From: Candidatus Thiodiazotropha sp. LNASS1
GTDB taxonomy: Bacteria > Pseudomonadota > Gammaproteobacteria > Chromatiales > Chromatiaceae
Length of the DNA stretch: 64,000 bases
Reading direction: 5' to 3'
Assembly (NCBI RefSeq): GCF_964212655.1
Contig: NZ_OZ156465.1
Span: forward strand, 1-64,000
Shown here: piece after piece, positions 10,833-22,237 of the stretch
How the letters are laid out: each line of letters starts with the position of its first letter
Numbering within the stretch: the stretch's first letter is position 1
The notes under the pieces: model-generated
What the model was told of the DNA's origin: nothing
The model's database searches: none
What the model saw: the letters and a program-made list of their open reading frames with translations, nothing else
Made by a program: the position numbers and the translations under genes

Positions 10833-11018
10833 GTCTGCTCACCCGATATTCCGGTACGCTTACTCGACGCAAAAGAACCGATTGGATCAGTGTGAACAGG
10901 CGCCATGTTTAACGCCGGATAGCGATTAACAAATTGCTATCGGCGTCGCGCCTGCGCATCCTCACTCGCTCTGCCAACTGATCGAATCCACCAGTAGCGA
11001 AAATGTGATCTGCATCAA

Positions 11019-11459
11019 CTATTCGACAATTATCAGTCGTGTCTTTGAAAGCCGGTCGTGCCAGGCTAGCTTTTGCGGATCGACCAGAATCCAGATAAAT
11101 CCAAGCCCGAAAACCAGAACCGAAAAGAGGGCGGCGAGATGGCGTTTGAGGGCATCCGACCAACCGACATCCCCCCCGTCCATACGTATCAGTTTAAGTC
11201 GCCAGGCACGCATGCCAAGGGTTTGACCGCCTCGGGCCCAGAAGCCGGTAAAGAATATCAAGGGTATGATTTCAAAGATAAAAAACTGGAAAACAAGAAG
11301 CATCGTACCGCTGGGATTGCCGAACGGAAGCGTGACGATAGCTGTCGCTACAAACAATAGGGCGATTAACAGCAAGCTGTCGTAAAGGATGGCGGCCAGA
11401 CGGCGGATGAGGCCTGGAATGAGGGCTGCTTCGGCTTCCGGGGCGCTATAAGTTGGCAT
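11019..11459 (-). CDS. RDD family membrane protein
   Basis: A 146-residue inner-membrane protein of the RDD family. It begins with the family signature around LIRRLAAILYDSLLLIALLF, where an Arg and an Asp flank the first membrane segment. A second hydrophobic segment is MLLVFQFFIFEIIPLIFFTG, and a third is LAALFSVLVFGLGFIWILV. The stretch TLGMRAWRLKLIRMDGG between them is also typical. The biochemical role of RDD proteins is mostly unknown; some relatives have been linked to ion tolerance. It is convergent with purA and divergent from the PilZ gene, so it is probably transcribed alone. Confidence 0.88.
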   Translation of the reverse strand: MPTYSAPEAEAALIPGLIRRLAAILYDSLLLIALLFVATAIVTLPFGNPSGTMLLVFQFFIFEIIPLIFFTGFWARGGQTLGMRAWRLKLIRMDGGDVGWSDALKRHLAALFSVLVFGLGFIWILVDPQKLAWHDRLSKTRLIIVE

Positions 11460-11615
11460 CTGTCTACATACAATTGGGTAGTTAATAAGAGATCACGGAG
11501 ACCTCAACCTAGGATAAACCCTAACATTCTGAGGCAATACTCCCGATTTGAAAAATCCGCACCAGGGTCCATACTTTTAAGTCCTGCTAATACAGCAATT
11601 ATTTGGAGCGAAAGC

Positions 11616-12011
11616 ATGGAACACAGACGTGACCATCGCAAGTTGCTATCCTTCGAAATCGTAATCAATGATCGTACTCACGGACAAGTACATGGAAAGG
11701 TAAGAAATATCAGCCTGAGTGGTATGCTAGTCGATATCGGTGACAGCTCACACCATCTTAATCCGATCGTTGATGTCTCATTTCCCGTCGAATCCTGCGG
11801 CGGTAAAAGCCAGTGCCAGGCTAAAGCATTTATCGTGCATCAGCAGCCCGGCTGTCTGGGATTGATGTTCAGTGAGCTGGATGCCGGTGTCAGGCAGATG
11901 TTGCGGAAGATGCTATATGGATATGCCACAGTAGCGGAGAGGGCATATATGCACACCGGCTACAGTGATACATCCCAAGCACTGCCTAACCGGGCCAGTG
12001 CCAACTATTGA
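11616..12011 (+). CDS. PilZ-domain protein, probable cyclic di-GMP receptor
   Basis: A 131-residue single-domain PilZ protein. The two c-di-GMP contact motifs are visible: RxxxR as RRDHR at residues 4-8, and the D/NxSxxG loop as NISLSG around residue 31. A beta-barrel-like segment ends near residue 100. A ribosome binding site (GGAGCG) precedes the ATG. An intrinsic terminator follows at 12068, so the gene is likely monocistronic. Possible roles are motility or surface polysaccharide control. The window also holds two GGDEF proteins and a flagellar operon, but nothing ties this receptor to a particular target. Confidence 0.85.
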   Translation: MEHRRDHRKLLSFEIVINDRTHGQVHGKVRNISLSGMLVDIGDSSHHLNPIVDVSFPVESCGGKSQCQAKAFIVHQQPGCLGLMFSELDAGVRQMLRKMLYGYATVAERAYMHTGYSDTSQALPNRASANY

Positions 12012-12067
12012 ACTGACCGAACCTCCTGAAAACTATAATACCTCCAGTTAGCTGGAATCCGGATTTG

Positions 12068-12094
12068 AAAAGACGCATTCTGCGTCTTTTTTTT
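12068..12094 (+). terminator. intrinsic terminator after the PilZ gene
   Basis: Perfect 9-bp stem AAAGACGCA (12069-12077) / TGCGTCTTT (12081-12089), loop TTC, followed by a T run. Reads as a classical rho-independent terminator on the plus strand. Confidence 0.9.
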
Positions 12095-12173
12095 GTTTTA
12101 GATTTTATATAATTCAATGTCGCTATCTCGATTTATCGCAGCGATATCCAACAGGGCCGGTTGGATAAGTTTC

Positions 12174-12184
12174 AACAGGCCCTG
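12174..12184 (+). repeat. intergenic AACAGGCCCTG motif, copy 2
   Basis: Exact 11-base match to the motif first seen at 4303. It lies about 160 bases after the PilZ gene. A related string in opposite sense (CAACAGGGCC) lies 25 bases upstream, so the two could form a weak inverted structure. Confidence 0.55.
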
Positions 12185-12357
12185 AGTTGAGCGTGCTCGT
12201 GATCTAACCGATTGTCAGATGAATTACCCAATAGACTGGAATAGTGACAACAACCAGGGTAAAAAGGGTGCGGTAGCCGTTTTTCCAAGTCTGCGTGTGA
12301 CAGATTGCTTTATATATCAAACTATTTTTTTTACCGGCTACCCCGACTATCCGCAAA

Positions 12358-14907
12358 ATGAGCACTAATTATTCACAAAAATGGCGGAACAGGCTGGTAA
12401 ACCTTTCCCTGCCAACACTTTCACTTTTGGCCGGAATCTTTAGTGGATTGGTCGCCTGGTTGCTGTTAGATCCTATCCAGGGTAAACACCTTGAACAGCT
12501 CTTTCAAAATGAACTGGTAAGCCGGTTGGATATGCGTGCCGTGGAGACACGCCGCCGTTTCGAAGAGTTTATTAAAGAGTGGCAACTGCAGGGCCATGCG
12601 CTTTCCAATCACTGGCAGCTTATTACCTATCTCAACTCCTTTTCATGGCAGGAATCGGCGCAGCGGACCAAATACTACAATGAGTCGCCAAGTTGGTTGG
12701 AAATAGGTCACCCCAATGTCAGTTTGATAGAGCCTGGCCAAGTGGTCCTGATGGATATGCGTGGCAAGGCTCGTGAGATCTATCAAAGAAAATTGCTGCC
12801 ATTCAACATAGACAGAATCTTAGAGTTATATCCAAAGCGTAATGATGCAGTCATCACATTGATCGAGGGTGCCCCCTACCTATTGGTCTGGTCGAACATT
12901 GCCTACCAGCAGGAAACAGATCCGGCGGTCATTCTTCTGATCGTCGATGTCGATGAATATTTTCTTGCCGAGTCACAAAAGATGGCACATGGTACGGATA
13001 CGCTTATCGCATTGATCGATTCCAATGATCAGAGACTTCTGGCAAGCAGTGATCAGGATAAGATACCCCAAGGTTCCTACATACGGGATTGGCGCGACAG
13101 CTATCTGTTGACTTCCCAGGCCATCACACAGTATCAATCATTGGATCATGACCTGCTGTTTACCACTATGGTTTCGCGGGATGTAGTACAGCAGAACATC
13201 AAAAATATCTCCAAACTTGCTCAATTGGATCGTCTGCTTGCTGCGTTGGTCTATGTGGTTGTGTTCTCCTTCATCATCTTTTTGATATCCGCCAAGATCA
13301 ATCAGGTTTTAAAGCGCATATCCCGTTACGGGCAACAAGCATTGGGTGTGCAGCAGCCGGTTATAGAAAAGGGTAACGTACTCCTGCAGCTGGAGGATTG
13401 GGTAAAGAAGTTTTTTCGTCAGTTGATCACCGCACGCGATACCCTGCACGACAGACAGGAGAAGCGAATTCGGGAAACCGAAGTTCTAAAGAGTGCGCTA
13501 TTCGATAATTCCATGGTGTCGATTGTGACATTAGACGAGCAGGGCATTGTTGTGGAAGTCAACGGAACAGCGCTGCAGACTTTTGGTTTCTCAAGGAAAC
13601 TGCTGATGGGCAGGAGGTTGGAGGAGATAGCGATCAAGCCGGATGATCGTAGCCGTTTCCGTGACATGTTGGGGCGATGTATCAAACGCAGTGTCGGACC
13701 CAGTTTCTGTCGTGATCAGCCGATGCTGGCGGAAACCGCCAACGGTGAAGAGAAGGCAATCGAGTGTTCCGTCATTCCGATTCATCTCCAAAATCAGACA
13801 CTATTCAATGTCTATCTCCGTGATGTCAGCGGGCGCAGACAGGCCGAACGAGAGATTGCGAGTCTGGCCAAGCTTGCCAGTGAAAATCCCAATCCTGTGT
13901 TGCGTATCAATGATAAGGGGGTCATTGTCTATGCCAACGATGCCAGTGAGCCACTGCTGGCCTATTGGGATTGCGAGCGCGGCCAGACGCTGCCGCTCTA
14001 TTGGCGCAACCTGGTTGCCAGTGTCCTCAAGGAGGGCGTCAACAAGGTCTATGAGATCAATCTTGAGGACCAGATCTATTCATTGCAACTGGCGCCCATC
14101 AGAGAGTTGGATTATGTCAATATCTACGGGCGCGACTTCACCCAAATGCGTCTGGCTGAGATGCAGAGCAGACAGCACCAGTCAGAACTTGTCCATGTCT
14201 GTCGCCTCAGTACAATGGGCGAGATGTCCACCGGTTTGGCTCATGAGCTGAACCAGCCGCTGTCGGCAATCATCAATTTTGCCAGTGGTTGTGTCAGACG
14301 TCTGCAAACCGGTAGCGGTGGTGAAGCCGAGTTGTTGGACGCCATGGCTCAGATCACTGTGCAAGCGGAGCGGGCGGGTGAGATTATCAAGCGATTGCGC
14401 TCACTGGTGGGAAAACGTCCCCAGGAGCGCGAGGCGGCTAATCTCAATCACATGGTGCTGGAAGTTGCCTCATTCATAGAGTTCGAGGCTGACCGGCAGA
14501 AGGTTGAGGTCTGCGTGGAATTGAGCGATGAGGTTCTTCCGGTTATGGTTGACCTGGTGCAGATTGAGCAGGTGTTGCTCAACCTGGTGAGAAACGCAAT
14601 CGATGCCATGAAACAGGTCGATGTCTCCCAGCGCAGACTTCTGCTGAAGACAGAGAGAGTGAATAACAAGATGGTGCAGGTTCTTGTCAGGGATAGCGGT
14701 CCGGGTATGTCGCCGGAGACGCTGGAGCATCTCTTCGATGCGTTTTTTTCCACCAAGAAAGGTGGTATGGGAATGGGCTTGCGAATCAGTCAGAAAATCA
14801 TGCAAGATCACCATGGCATGATTGAAGTCGTATCCGAAGTCGATGAAGGAACGACCTTTCACGTTATCCTGCCAACGGATCCCAAACTCGAACTACCAGG
14901 TTTTTAA
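12358..14907 (+). CDS. membrane PAS sensor histidine kinase
   Basis: An 849-residue sensor kinase of a two-component system. A first membrane segment (about residues 15-37) and a second (about 293-315, LLAALVYVVVFSFIIFLISA) bracket a large periplasmic sensor region. A PAS domain follows (NSMVSIVTLDEQGIVVEVNG, about 381-490), then a second PAS-like region (NPNPVLRINDKGVIVYAND). The phospho-acceptor His is at about residue 629, in HELNQPLSAIINF, the FixL/DctB-type H box. The ATPase domain has the N box NLVRNAIDAM, G1 DSGPGM and G2 GGMGMGLRIS. The response regulator starts two bases after the stop, so they are a cognate pair. The signal sensed cannot be read from sequence. Confidence 0.92.
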   Translation: MSTNYSQKWRNRLVNLSLPTLSLLAGIFSGLVAWLLLDPIQGKHLEQLFQNELVSRLDMRAVETRRRFEEFIKEWQLQGHALSNHWQLITYLNSFSWQESAQRTKYYNESPSWLEIGHPNVSLIEPGQVVLMDMRGKAREIYQRKLLPFNIDRILELYPKRNDAVITLIEGAPYLLVWSNIAYQQETDPAVILLIVDVDEYFLAESQKMAHGTDTLIALIDSNDQRLLASSDQDKIPQGSYIRDWRDSYLLTSQAITQYQSLDHDLLFTTMVSRDVVQQNIKNISKLAQLDRLLAALVYVVVFSFIIFLISAKINQVLKRISRYGQQALGVQQPVIEKGNVLLQLEDWVKKFFRQLITARDTLHDRQEKRIRETEVLKSALFDNSMVSIVTLDEQGIVVEVNGTALQTFGFSRKLLMGRRLEEIAIKPDDRSRFRDMLGRCIKRSVGPSFCRDQPMLAETANGEEKAIECSVIPIHLQNQTLFNVYLRDVSGRRQAEREIASLAKLASENPNPVLRINDKGVIVYANDASEPLLAYWDCERGQTLPLYWRNLVASVLKEGVNKVYEINLEDQIYSLQLAPIRELDYVNIYGRDFTQMRLAEMQSRQHQSELVHVCRLSTMGEMSTGLAHELNQPLSAIINFASGCVRRLQTGSGGEAELLDAMAQITVQAERAGEIIKRLRSLVGKRPQEREAANLNHMVLEVASFIEFEADRQKVEVCVELSDEVLPVMVDLVQIEQVLLNLVRNAIDAMKQVDVSQRRLLLKTERVNNKMVQVLVRDSGPGMSPETLEHLFDAFFSTKKGGMGMGLRISQKIMQDHHGMIEVVSEVDEGTTFHVILPTDPKLELPGF

Positions 14908-14909
14908 CC

Positions 14910-15545
14910 ATGACCAAACCACCGACAGTATTTGTTGTAGATGATGATCAAGCCATGCGGAATTCATTGAAATGGCTTATAGAATCGGTTTCCATGCAGG
15001 TGGAGACATTCGAGTCGGCAGATGCCTTTATCAAGAGTTATTATCCCGGACGATCCGGCTGTCTGTTACTGGATGTGCGCATGCCGGGGATGAGCGGTCT
15101 GGAGTTACAGGAGTATCTGCGGGCCAACCAGATTGCCATACCGGTGATCATTATTACCGGTCACGGTGATGTGCCGATGGCCGTCAGGGCGATGAAATCG
15201 GGCGCGGTCGATTTCATCGAGAAACCCTTCAATGATGAAATGCTGCTCGAGAGCATCCGCCATGCCCTGGCATTGGATGTGAAGCAGCGGGATATGCAGA
15301 AACAGCGTGCGGAGATCGCCACCCGTCTGGCACGCCTGACACCGAGGGAACACGAAGTGATGGTCATGGTGACCAACGGCAAGGCAAACAAGGAGATTGC
15401 AAGCAGCCTGGGGGTCAGTGCCAAGACGGTCGAAGCACATCGGGCCAGGGTCATGGAGAAGATGCAGGCCAACTCCCTCGCCGAACTGGTCAGGATGGCG
15501 ATCAGTGCCAATCTCACACTCTCCGAGTCAAAGAGCGAAGAGTAG
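14910..15545 (+). CDS. FixJ/NarL-type response regulator
   Basis: A 211-residue transcription regulator paired with the kinase just upstream. The receiver domain has the acidic pocket (VVDDDQAMRNSL), the phospho-acceptor Asp at about residue 55 (LLLDVRMPGMSG), the conserved Thr in IITGHGDVPMAV, and the Lys in FIEKPF. A LuxR-type helix-turn-helix follows: LTPREHEVMVMVTNGKANKEI, then GVSAKTVEAHRARVMEKM. The TGHGDVPMAVRAMKxGAVDFIEKP signature is that of the FixJ branch, which often controls oxygen or C4-acid responses. The likely target promoters are not visible here. The MFS gene follows within a few bases and may be co-transcribed. Confidence 0.93.
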   Translation: MTKPPTVFVVDDDQAMRNSLKWLIESVSMQVETFESADAFIKSYYPGRSGCLLLDVRMPGMSGLELQEYLRANQIAIPVIIITGHGDVPMAVRAMKSGAVDFIEKPFNDEMLLESIRHALALDVKQRDMQKQRAEIATRLARLTPREHEVMVMVTNGKANKEIASSLGVSAKTVEAHRARVMEKMQANSLAELVRMAISANLTLSESKSEE

Positions 15546-15551
15546 TCTCAG

Positions 15552-16835
15552 TTGTCCAAGTCCTTGTTAAGGGAGCCTCGGGTGCTCGCGTGGAGTTTCT
15601 ACGACTGGGCAAACTCCGCCTTCGCCACTACCGTGATGGCCGGTTTCTTTCCGATCTTCTTCAAACAGTACTGGAGCGCGGATGTTGCGGCCACCGAGAG
15701 CACCTTTCGCTTAGGCTTGGCCAATTCGGTGGCAAGCATCATCGTCGTATGTCTTGCCCCGCTATTGGGGGCGCTGGCTGACCAGGCCGGGGCGAAAAAG
15801 CGCTTTCTGCTCTTTTTTGCCGGTATGGGTATCGTCATGACCGGTGGGCTCTATCTGGTGGCGATGGGAAACTGGGCCATGGCACTGGTGCTGTACGGCC
15901 TGGGAGTCCTCGGTTTCTCCGGTGGCAATATCTTCTACGATTCTCTGATGGTGTCGGTGACGCAAAAGCAAAACTACGACAAGGTCTCCGCATACGGATT
16001 TGCCTTCGGCTATCTGGGCGGCGGAGTCTTGTTCACCTTCAATGTCCTGATGACCTTGTTCCCTGCATTTTTCGGTCTTGCCGATGCCGCACAGGCGGTG
16101 AGACTCTCATTCGTACTGGTTGCGTTGTGGTGGGCTCTGTTCTCCATTCCCCTGTTTCTGCTGGTGGAGGAACCATCGGTCGGGGCCCATGAAAAGGGCT
16201 GGATACTGGCAGGATTTCGCCAGTTGATCGGCACCTTCAGTAAACTGAAACAGCTGCGCATGGCATTCCTGTTTCTGGTCGCCTACTGGTGCTATATCGA
16301 CGGTGTCGATACCATTGTCAGAATGGCGGTGGACTTCGGGCTCTCTATCGGATTCGATGCCAACAACCTGATGGTGGCCCTGCTGATTACCCAATTCGTC
16401 GGTTTCCCCGCCGCCATCGTATTCGGCGAGATCGGTAACAGGCGTGGTCCCAAGCAGGGCATCATGCTGGCTATCTTCTGTTACCTGATGATTCTGCTGT
16501 GGGCCTATCACATGGAGGCTGTGTGGGAGTTCTATCTGCTGGCCATCGCCATCGGCCTGGTACAGGGCGGCATTCAGGCACTCTCCCGTTCCCTCTATGC
16601 ACGCCTGATTCCCCACGATCAGTCAGCGGAGTTCTTCGGTTTTTATAACATGCTGGGTAAGTTCGCCACGGTACTGGGACCGCTGTTGATGGGCTGGATC
16701 GGCGTGCTTACCGGCGATACCCGCCTCTCGATTCTCTCGATCAGCATCCTGTTTATCATTGGTGGTGTATTATTGAACTTCGTGGATGTAGAGGCCGGGG
16801 AACGGGCGGTGCAGGAAATGGGTGATCAACAATGA
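15552..16835 (+). CDS. MFS transporter, UMF1 (Atg22-like) family
   Basis: A 427-residue membrane protein with about twelve hydrophobic segments. The start WSFYDWANSAFATTVMAGFFP is the signature of the UMF1/Atg22 branch of the major facilitator superfamily; yeast Atg22 exports amino acids from the vacuole. The bacterial substrate is unknown. The second half carries the conserved GLVQGGIQALSRSLYARLIP segment. The TTG at 15552 is the most upstream start; a GTG at 15582 is possible. It lies six bases after the response regulator stop, so expression may be coupled to the two-component system. It precedes cmoA, which overlaps its end if the GTG start of cmoA is used. Confidence 0.85.
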   Translation: MSKSLLREPRVLAWSFYDWANSAFATTVMAGFFPIFFKQYWSADVAATESTFRLGLANSVASIIVVCLAPLLGALADQAGAKKRFLLFFAGMGIVMTGGLYLVAMGNWAMALVLYGLGVLGFSGGNIFYDSLMVSVTQKQNYDKVSAYGFAFGYLGGGVLFTFNVLMTLFPAFFGLADAAQAVRLSFVLVALWWALFSIPLFLLVEEPSVGAHEKGWILAGFRQLIGTFSKLKQLRMAFLFLVAYWCYIDGVDTIVRMAVDFGLSIGFDANNLMVALLITQFVGFPAAIVFGEIGNRRGPKQGIMLAIFCYLMILLWAYHMEAVWEFYLLAIAIGLVQGGIQALSRSLYARLIPHDQSAEFFGFYNMLGKFATVLGPLLMGWIGVLTGDTRLSILSISILFIIGGVLLNFVDVEAGERAVQEMGDQQ

Positions 16836-16884
16836 TGAGCAGCCTGCAAACCGCGCGACAACTCACCTGATACCCTTTCGATCT

Positions 16885-17622
16885 ATGGCAGACGATTCGA
16901 ACAAAGACAGGCTCTATGCGGATGCCCACGAACTGGTTCCCGATTTTGTCTTCGACGACCGGGTGGCCCGTGTCTTCCCCGATATGATCAACCGGTCGGT
17001 TCCCGGCTATGGAACCATTATCAACATGATCGGTACCCTGGCTGCACAATATGTCAAGGACGGCTCATATTGCTACGATCTCGGCTGTTCGCTGGGCGCC
17101 GCCAGTATGGCGATTCACTCCGCCATCGACGCAGAGGATGTGGTCCTCGTCGGTGTCGACAACTCCCCAGCGATGTTGGCCAGGGCCAAGGCGAATCTGG
17201 CCCAATGCCGGCCGGATCCGGCGATTGAACTGATATGCGCCGATATCCGCGATGTGACGATTCAACAGGCGTCGATGGTGGTTTTGAACTTCACACTGCA
17301 GTTCCTGCCCGCCGGGGAGCGGACCACGATTCTGAAAAAGATCCATGACGGGATGTTGCCGGATGGCCTGTTGGTCCTCTCTGAAAAGATCCTGGTAGCC
17401 AACGATACAGCCCAGCAGCTTTTCACGCAGATGCATCATGGCTTCAAAAAGGCCCAGGGCTACTCCGATCTGGAGATCAGCCAGAAGCGATCCGCACTGG
17501 AGGATGTGCTGATCCCCGAGAGCCTGGCCTGCCACATCGAGCGCTTGAAGGGTGTGGGTTTTTCCACGGTCGAGGTCTGGTTTCAGTGTTTTAATTTTGT
17601 CTCTCTGCTGGCAATCAAATGA
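16885..17622 (+). CDS. cmoA: carboxy-S-adenosyl-L-methionine synthase CmoA
   Basis: Converts SAM and prephenate into carboxy-SAM, the donor that CmoB uses to make 5-carboxymethoxyuridine at the wobble position of tRNA. Visible family segments are DRLYADAHELVPDFVFDDRV near the start, motif I DLGCSLGAASMAIH, and NFTLQFLPAGER. From the ATG at 16885 the protein is 245 residues (E. coli 247), so I prefer it. A GTG at 16822, overlapping the MFS gene, would add 21 residues. The stop overlaps the cmoB start (ATGA), so the two are translated together, as in E. coli. Confidence 0.95.
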   Translation: MADDSNKDRLYADAHELVPDFVFDDRVARVFPDMINRSVPGYGTIINMIGTLAAQYVKDGSYCYDLGCSLGAASMAIHSAIDAEDVVLVGVDNSPAMLARAKANLAQCRPDPAIELICADIRDVTIQQASMVVLNFTLQFLPAGERTTILKKIHDGMLPDGLLVLSEKILVANDTAQQLFTQMHHGFKKAQGYSDLEISQKRSALEDVLIPESLACHIERLKGVGFSTVEVWFQCFNFVSLLAIK

Positions 17623-18593
17623 CGGATCGATGGGCATGGCGACAACCCTTCATGGAGGGGCCGTTGGGGAAATGGTTTGAGCAACTGCCCCAGCAGATAG
17701 AGCGGGTATGGCAGGAAAAGACCCATGGGGATATGGAGGAATGGCGCCGGATCGTCTCCCGGCTGCCAACGCCAAAACTGTCATCCATCGACTTGAACAG
17801 TGCACGAATCAGGACAGGCGAGACAGGCGACTGTGACGAGACGATGCGCCGGCAACTGATCCAGCTTCTCTCAGGATTGCATCCCTGGCGTAAGGGGCCC
17901 TACGAAATATGCGGCCTGCATATCGATACCGAATGGCGCTCCGATTTCAAATGGGACAGGCTGCAATCCCATATTCAGCCGCTAAACAACAGGGTGGTGC
18001 TGGATGTGGGTTGCGGCAACGGCTATCATGCCTGGCGCATGCTGGGGGAGGGCGCAAGACTGGTCATCGGTATCGACCCCACCCAACTCTTCATCATGCA
18101 GTTCGAAGCCATCAAGCATTTCCTCGGCGAACACCATCCGGTTCATCTCTTTCCCCTCGGCATCGAGCACCTGCCGCCGGATATCAAGGGGTTCGACACC
18201 GTTTTCTCGATGGGTGTCTTCTATCATCGCCAGTCACCCTTCGCCCACCTGGCCGAACTGAAAGGGGCACTGCGCAACGGCGGTGAACTGGTACTGGAGA
18301 CTTTGGTGATCGAAGGGGGTGCGAACCAGGTGCTGGTACCGCAGGGACGCTATGCCAAGATGCGCAATGTCTGGTTTATACCCAGCACGGAAACCCTGCA
18401 CAAATGGCTGGAACGGGCCGGATTCAATCAGGTGAAACTGATCGATGTATCGGTAACCACCACCGAGGAACAGCGTGCTACGGAGTGGATGCGTTTTGAA
18501 TCACTGGCGGACTATCTCGATCCGGCAGACAGGCGTTTGACCATCGAGGGCTATCCAGCGCCTCGCAGGGCAATATTTATTGCCAGGGGATAG
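17619..18593 (+). CDS. cmoB: tRNA U34 carboxymethyltransferase CmoB
   Basis: Uses carboxy-SAM from CmoA to carboxymethylate 5-hydroxyuridine 34 in tRNA, giving cmo5U and broad wobble reading. The methyltransferase motif I is VLDVGCGNGYHAWRMLGEG; nearby are GLHIDTEWRSDFKW and GVFYHRQSPFAHL, which are conserved in CmoB. The C-terminus includes MRNVWFIPSTETLHKWLERA. The length (324 residues) matches E. coli (323). It overlaps cmoA by four bases. Confidence 0.96.
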   Translation: MTDRWAWRQPFMEGPLGKWFEQLPQQIERVWQEKTHGDMEEWRRIVSRLPTPKLSSIDLNSARIRTGETGDCDETMRRQLIQLLSGLHPWRKGPYEICGLHIDTEWRSDFKWDRLQSHIQPLNNRVVLDVGCGNGYHAWRMLGEGARLVIGIDPTQLFIMQFEAIKHFLGEHHPVHLFPLGIEHLPPDIKGFDTVFSMGVFYHRQSPFAHLAELKGALRNGGELVLETLVIEGGANQVLVPQGRYAKMRNVWFIPSTETLHKWLERAGFNQVKLIDVSVTTTEEQRATEWMRFESLADYLDPADRRLTIEGYPAPRRAIFIARG

Positions 18594-18692
18594 CGGCTCG
18601 CATAGCTGTATTACCCATGCTTGAAAACCAATCCACATATTCATGCAATTACACGAAGCCAATTAGTAAGACTTAACACAGAGAGTTGCCGG

Positions 18693-19136
18693 ATGTTGAA
18701 TTTCTTCAATGAATTGAATTTTTCCACGAACAGATCATTCGAAGTATGTGATATCACCAAGCAAGTCGAAGGCGTGGTAAGAGAGTCGGGTGTATTGGAG
18801 GGAACGGTATCAATCACTTCGCTGCATACCACCTGCGCAATTTCCGTCAACGAAAACGAAGAGCGTCTATTCGAGGATATACGCAACTTCTTCTTGACCA
18901 TTGCCTCGCCCGAGGGATCGTACAAGCATAACGACTTGCATCTGCGCATCAATATTCCGCCTGACGAACCTGAGAATGCACACGCCCACCTGATTGCCAT
19001 GATGCTTGGAAACAGTGAAACGGTGCCGCTGCATGATGGCGCGCTGGTGCTTGGGCGTTACCAGTCCATCCTGTTGCTGGAGATGGACGGGCCGCGCGAG
19101 CGTACATGCGCAGTACAGGTGGTTGGCGTCAGTTGA
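18693..19136 (+). CDS. yjbQ: YjbQ family protein (UPF0047)
   Basis: A 147-residue member of the UPF0047/YjbQ family, for which a weak thiamine-phosphate synthase activity has been reported; the true cellular role is not settled. The conserved stretches are SLHTTCAISVNENE, the segment around YKHNDLHLRINIPPDEPENA, and GRYQSILLLEMDGPR; the histidines form the conserved putative active site. I chose the ATG at 18693, preceded by a GAGAG ribosome binding site. A TTG at 18621 would add 24 residues without family similarity. It stands alone: about 100 bases follow cmoB, and an intergenic repeat follows. Confidence 0.88.
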   Translation: MLNFFNELNFSTNRSFEVCDITKQVEGVVRESGVLEGTVSITSLHTTCAISVNENEERLFEDIRNFFLTIASPEGSYKHNDLHLRINIPPDEPENAHAHLIAMMLGNSETVPLHDGALVLGRYQSILLLEMDGPRERTCAVQVVGVS

Positions 19137-19186
19137 TCGCGAACGTTTTTTTAACGCCGTAGACAGCCAAAGCCAGATAAAGTGAT

Positions 19187-19200
19187 AACAGGCCCTGGAG
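19187..19200 (+). repeat. intergenic AACAGGCCCTG motif, copy 3
   Basis: Exact 11-mer extended to AACAGGCCCTGGAG, 50 bases after the yjbQ stop. The copy at 29931 shares the same GGAGT extension with one change in the core. Confidence 0.55.
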
Positions 19201-19423
19201 TATTCAGCTTCTGTTTGGCCTTTTAGCACCACCGTAATACATCATTGCAGGTTTAAGCTTCTCTGGGAAAAAGTATTTATCCTCAAAGTTTATAAAACCG
19301 AATATAGGTTCCCGAAAGCCCCACTATCCAGTCCAAGAGAAAATCCTTCTCTCACGGGATATTTCAATCCACCAATATTTTGCCTTTCAAAACCTCGCCG
19401 GTTTCGCTCACTGCCAGTGAGAG

Positions 19424-19596
19424 AAAGGGATCTGAGCCGAATGGTACTTACTCAAGACGAATTTCAGGATATTCGTCATTCTGGCGCAGGCCGGAATCCA
19501 GGAATACCGTCACCATCAAGCAATCTGGATCCCGGCCTGCGCCGGGATGACGGTGGTTCTTGGCTTAGATAAGCGCCATTCGGATCTGAGCCCTTT
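19424..19596. repeat. MITE-like element, left copy, upstream of katG
   Basis: A ~173-bp element with imperfect terminal inverted repeats: AAAGGG...CCGAATGG at the left and its inverse CCATTCGG...CCCTTT at the right. Inside are two inverted copies of a palindromic core (TTCTGGCGCAGGCCGGAA and CCCGGCCTGCGCCGGG) joined by ACCGTCACCATCAAGCA. The reverse complement of almost the whole element occurs at 22606-22775, beyond katG. No coding capacity. The rest of the 688-base space before katG (19137-19824) shows only an intergenic AACAGGCCCTG motif and katG upstream sequence. Confidence 0.85.
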
Positions 19597-19743
19597 TTAT
19601 TGCCCATCGTTCTATCCAGACCATGATCAAGTGATCCTACCAGGGATCCCACGGTTTTGGCTGTGTATCCGCTTAACAGATTTGCAGCAGCTGTAGAGAG
19701 ATCAGCGATAGAAAATAACAAACAAAACAATAGTAACAATTGA

Positions 19744-21987
<2,244 letters not shown>

Positions 21988-22060
21988 ACCGCGTGATCAT
22001 GGCTACAGGGATGTGGCCATTTCAGCAAGAGAATCAAGACCCGGCATGGGAGGAAACATA

Positions 22061-22225
22061 ATGAATGAAACAAATAAAGTGGTTAACAGTGTTGATTCTG
22101 CCCGATCTGGTAAGCAAGCGTATTGGATGGCTGTATTGGATCTGGGTGTCAGCACTGTGGAGATTCGGCCGAGTAGTAAGAAGCCCAGTGCCCGGCGAAG
22201 CTACGGTTTTATCTGTATGCCTTAG
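22061..22225 (+). CDS. small hypothetical protein after katG
   Basis: A 54-residue ORF (MNETNKVVNSVDSARSGKQA...) with a strong ribosome binding site, GGGAGGAAA, eight bases before the ATG. I do not recognise it. It has no signal peptide or membrane segment. It lies 73 bases after katG and 12 bases before the next small ORF, and the three may share a transcript. Evidence is the ribosome binding site and spacing only; codon use is not informative at this length. Confidence 0.45.
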   Translation: MNETNKVVNSVDSARSGKQAYWMAVLDLGVSTVEIRPSSKKPSARRSYGFICMP

Positions 22226-22237
22226 AGGAAGTGAACA

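Larger units (their letters stand above)
12012..12357 (+). other. intergenic region before the histidine kinase
   Basis: This spacer holds the PilZ terminator, a copy of the AACAGGCCCTG motif, and a long-range inverted repeat: GGTAGCCG (12272-12279) pairs with CGGCTACC (12335-12342). The second arm lies 15 bases before the kinase ATG, so a folded leader could mask the start. No gene was seen. Confidence 0.4.

Noticed and set aside
10833-11018. tRNA or other structured RNA after purA
   Set aside because: No cloverleaf or T-loop GTTCGA signature; only an imperfect inverted repeat.
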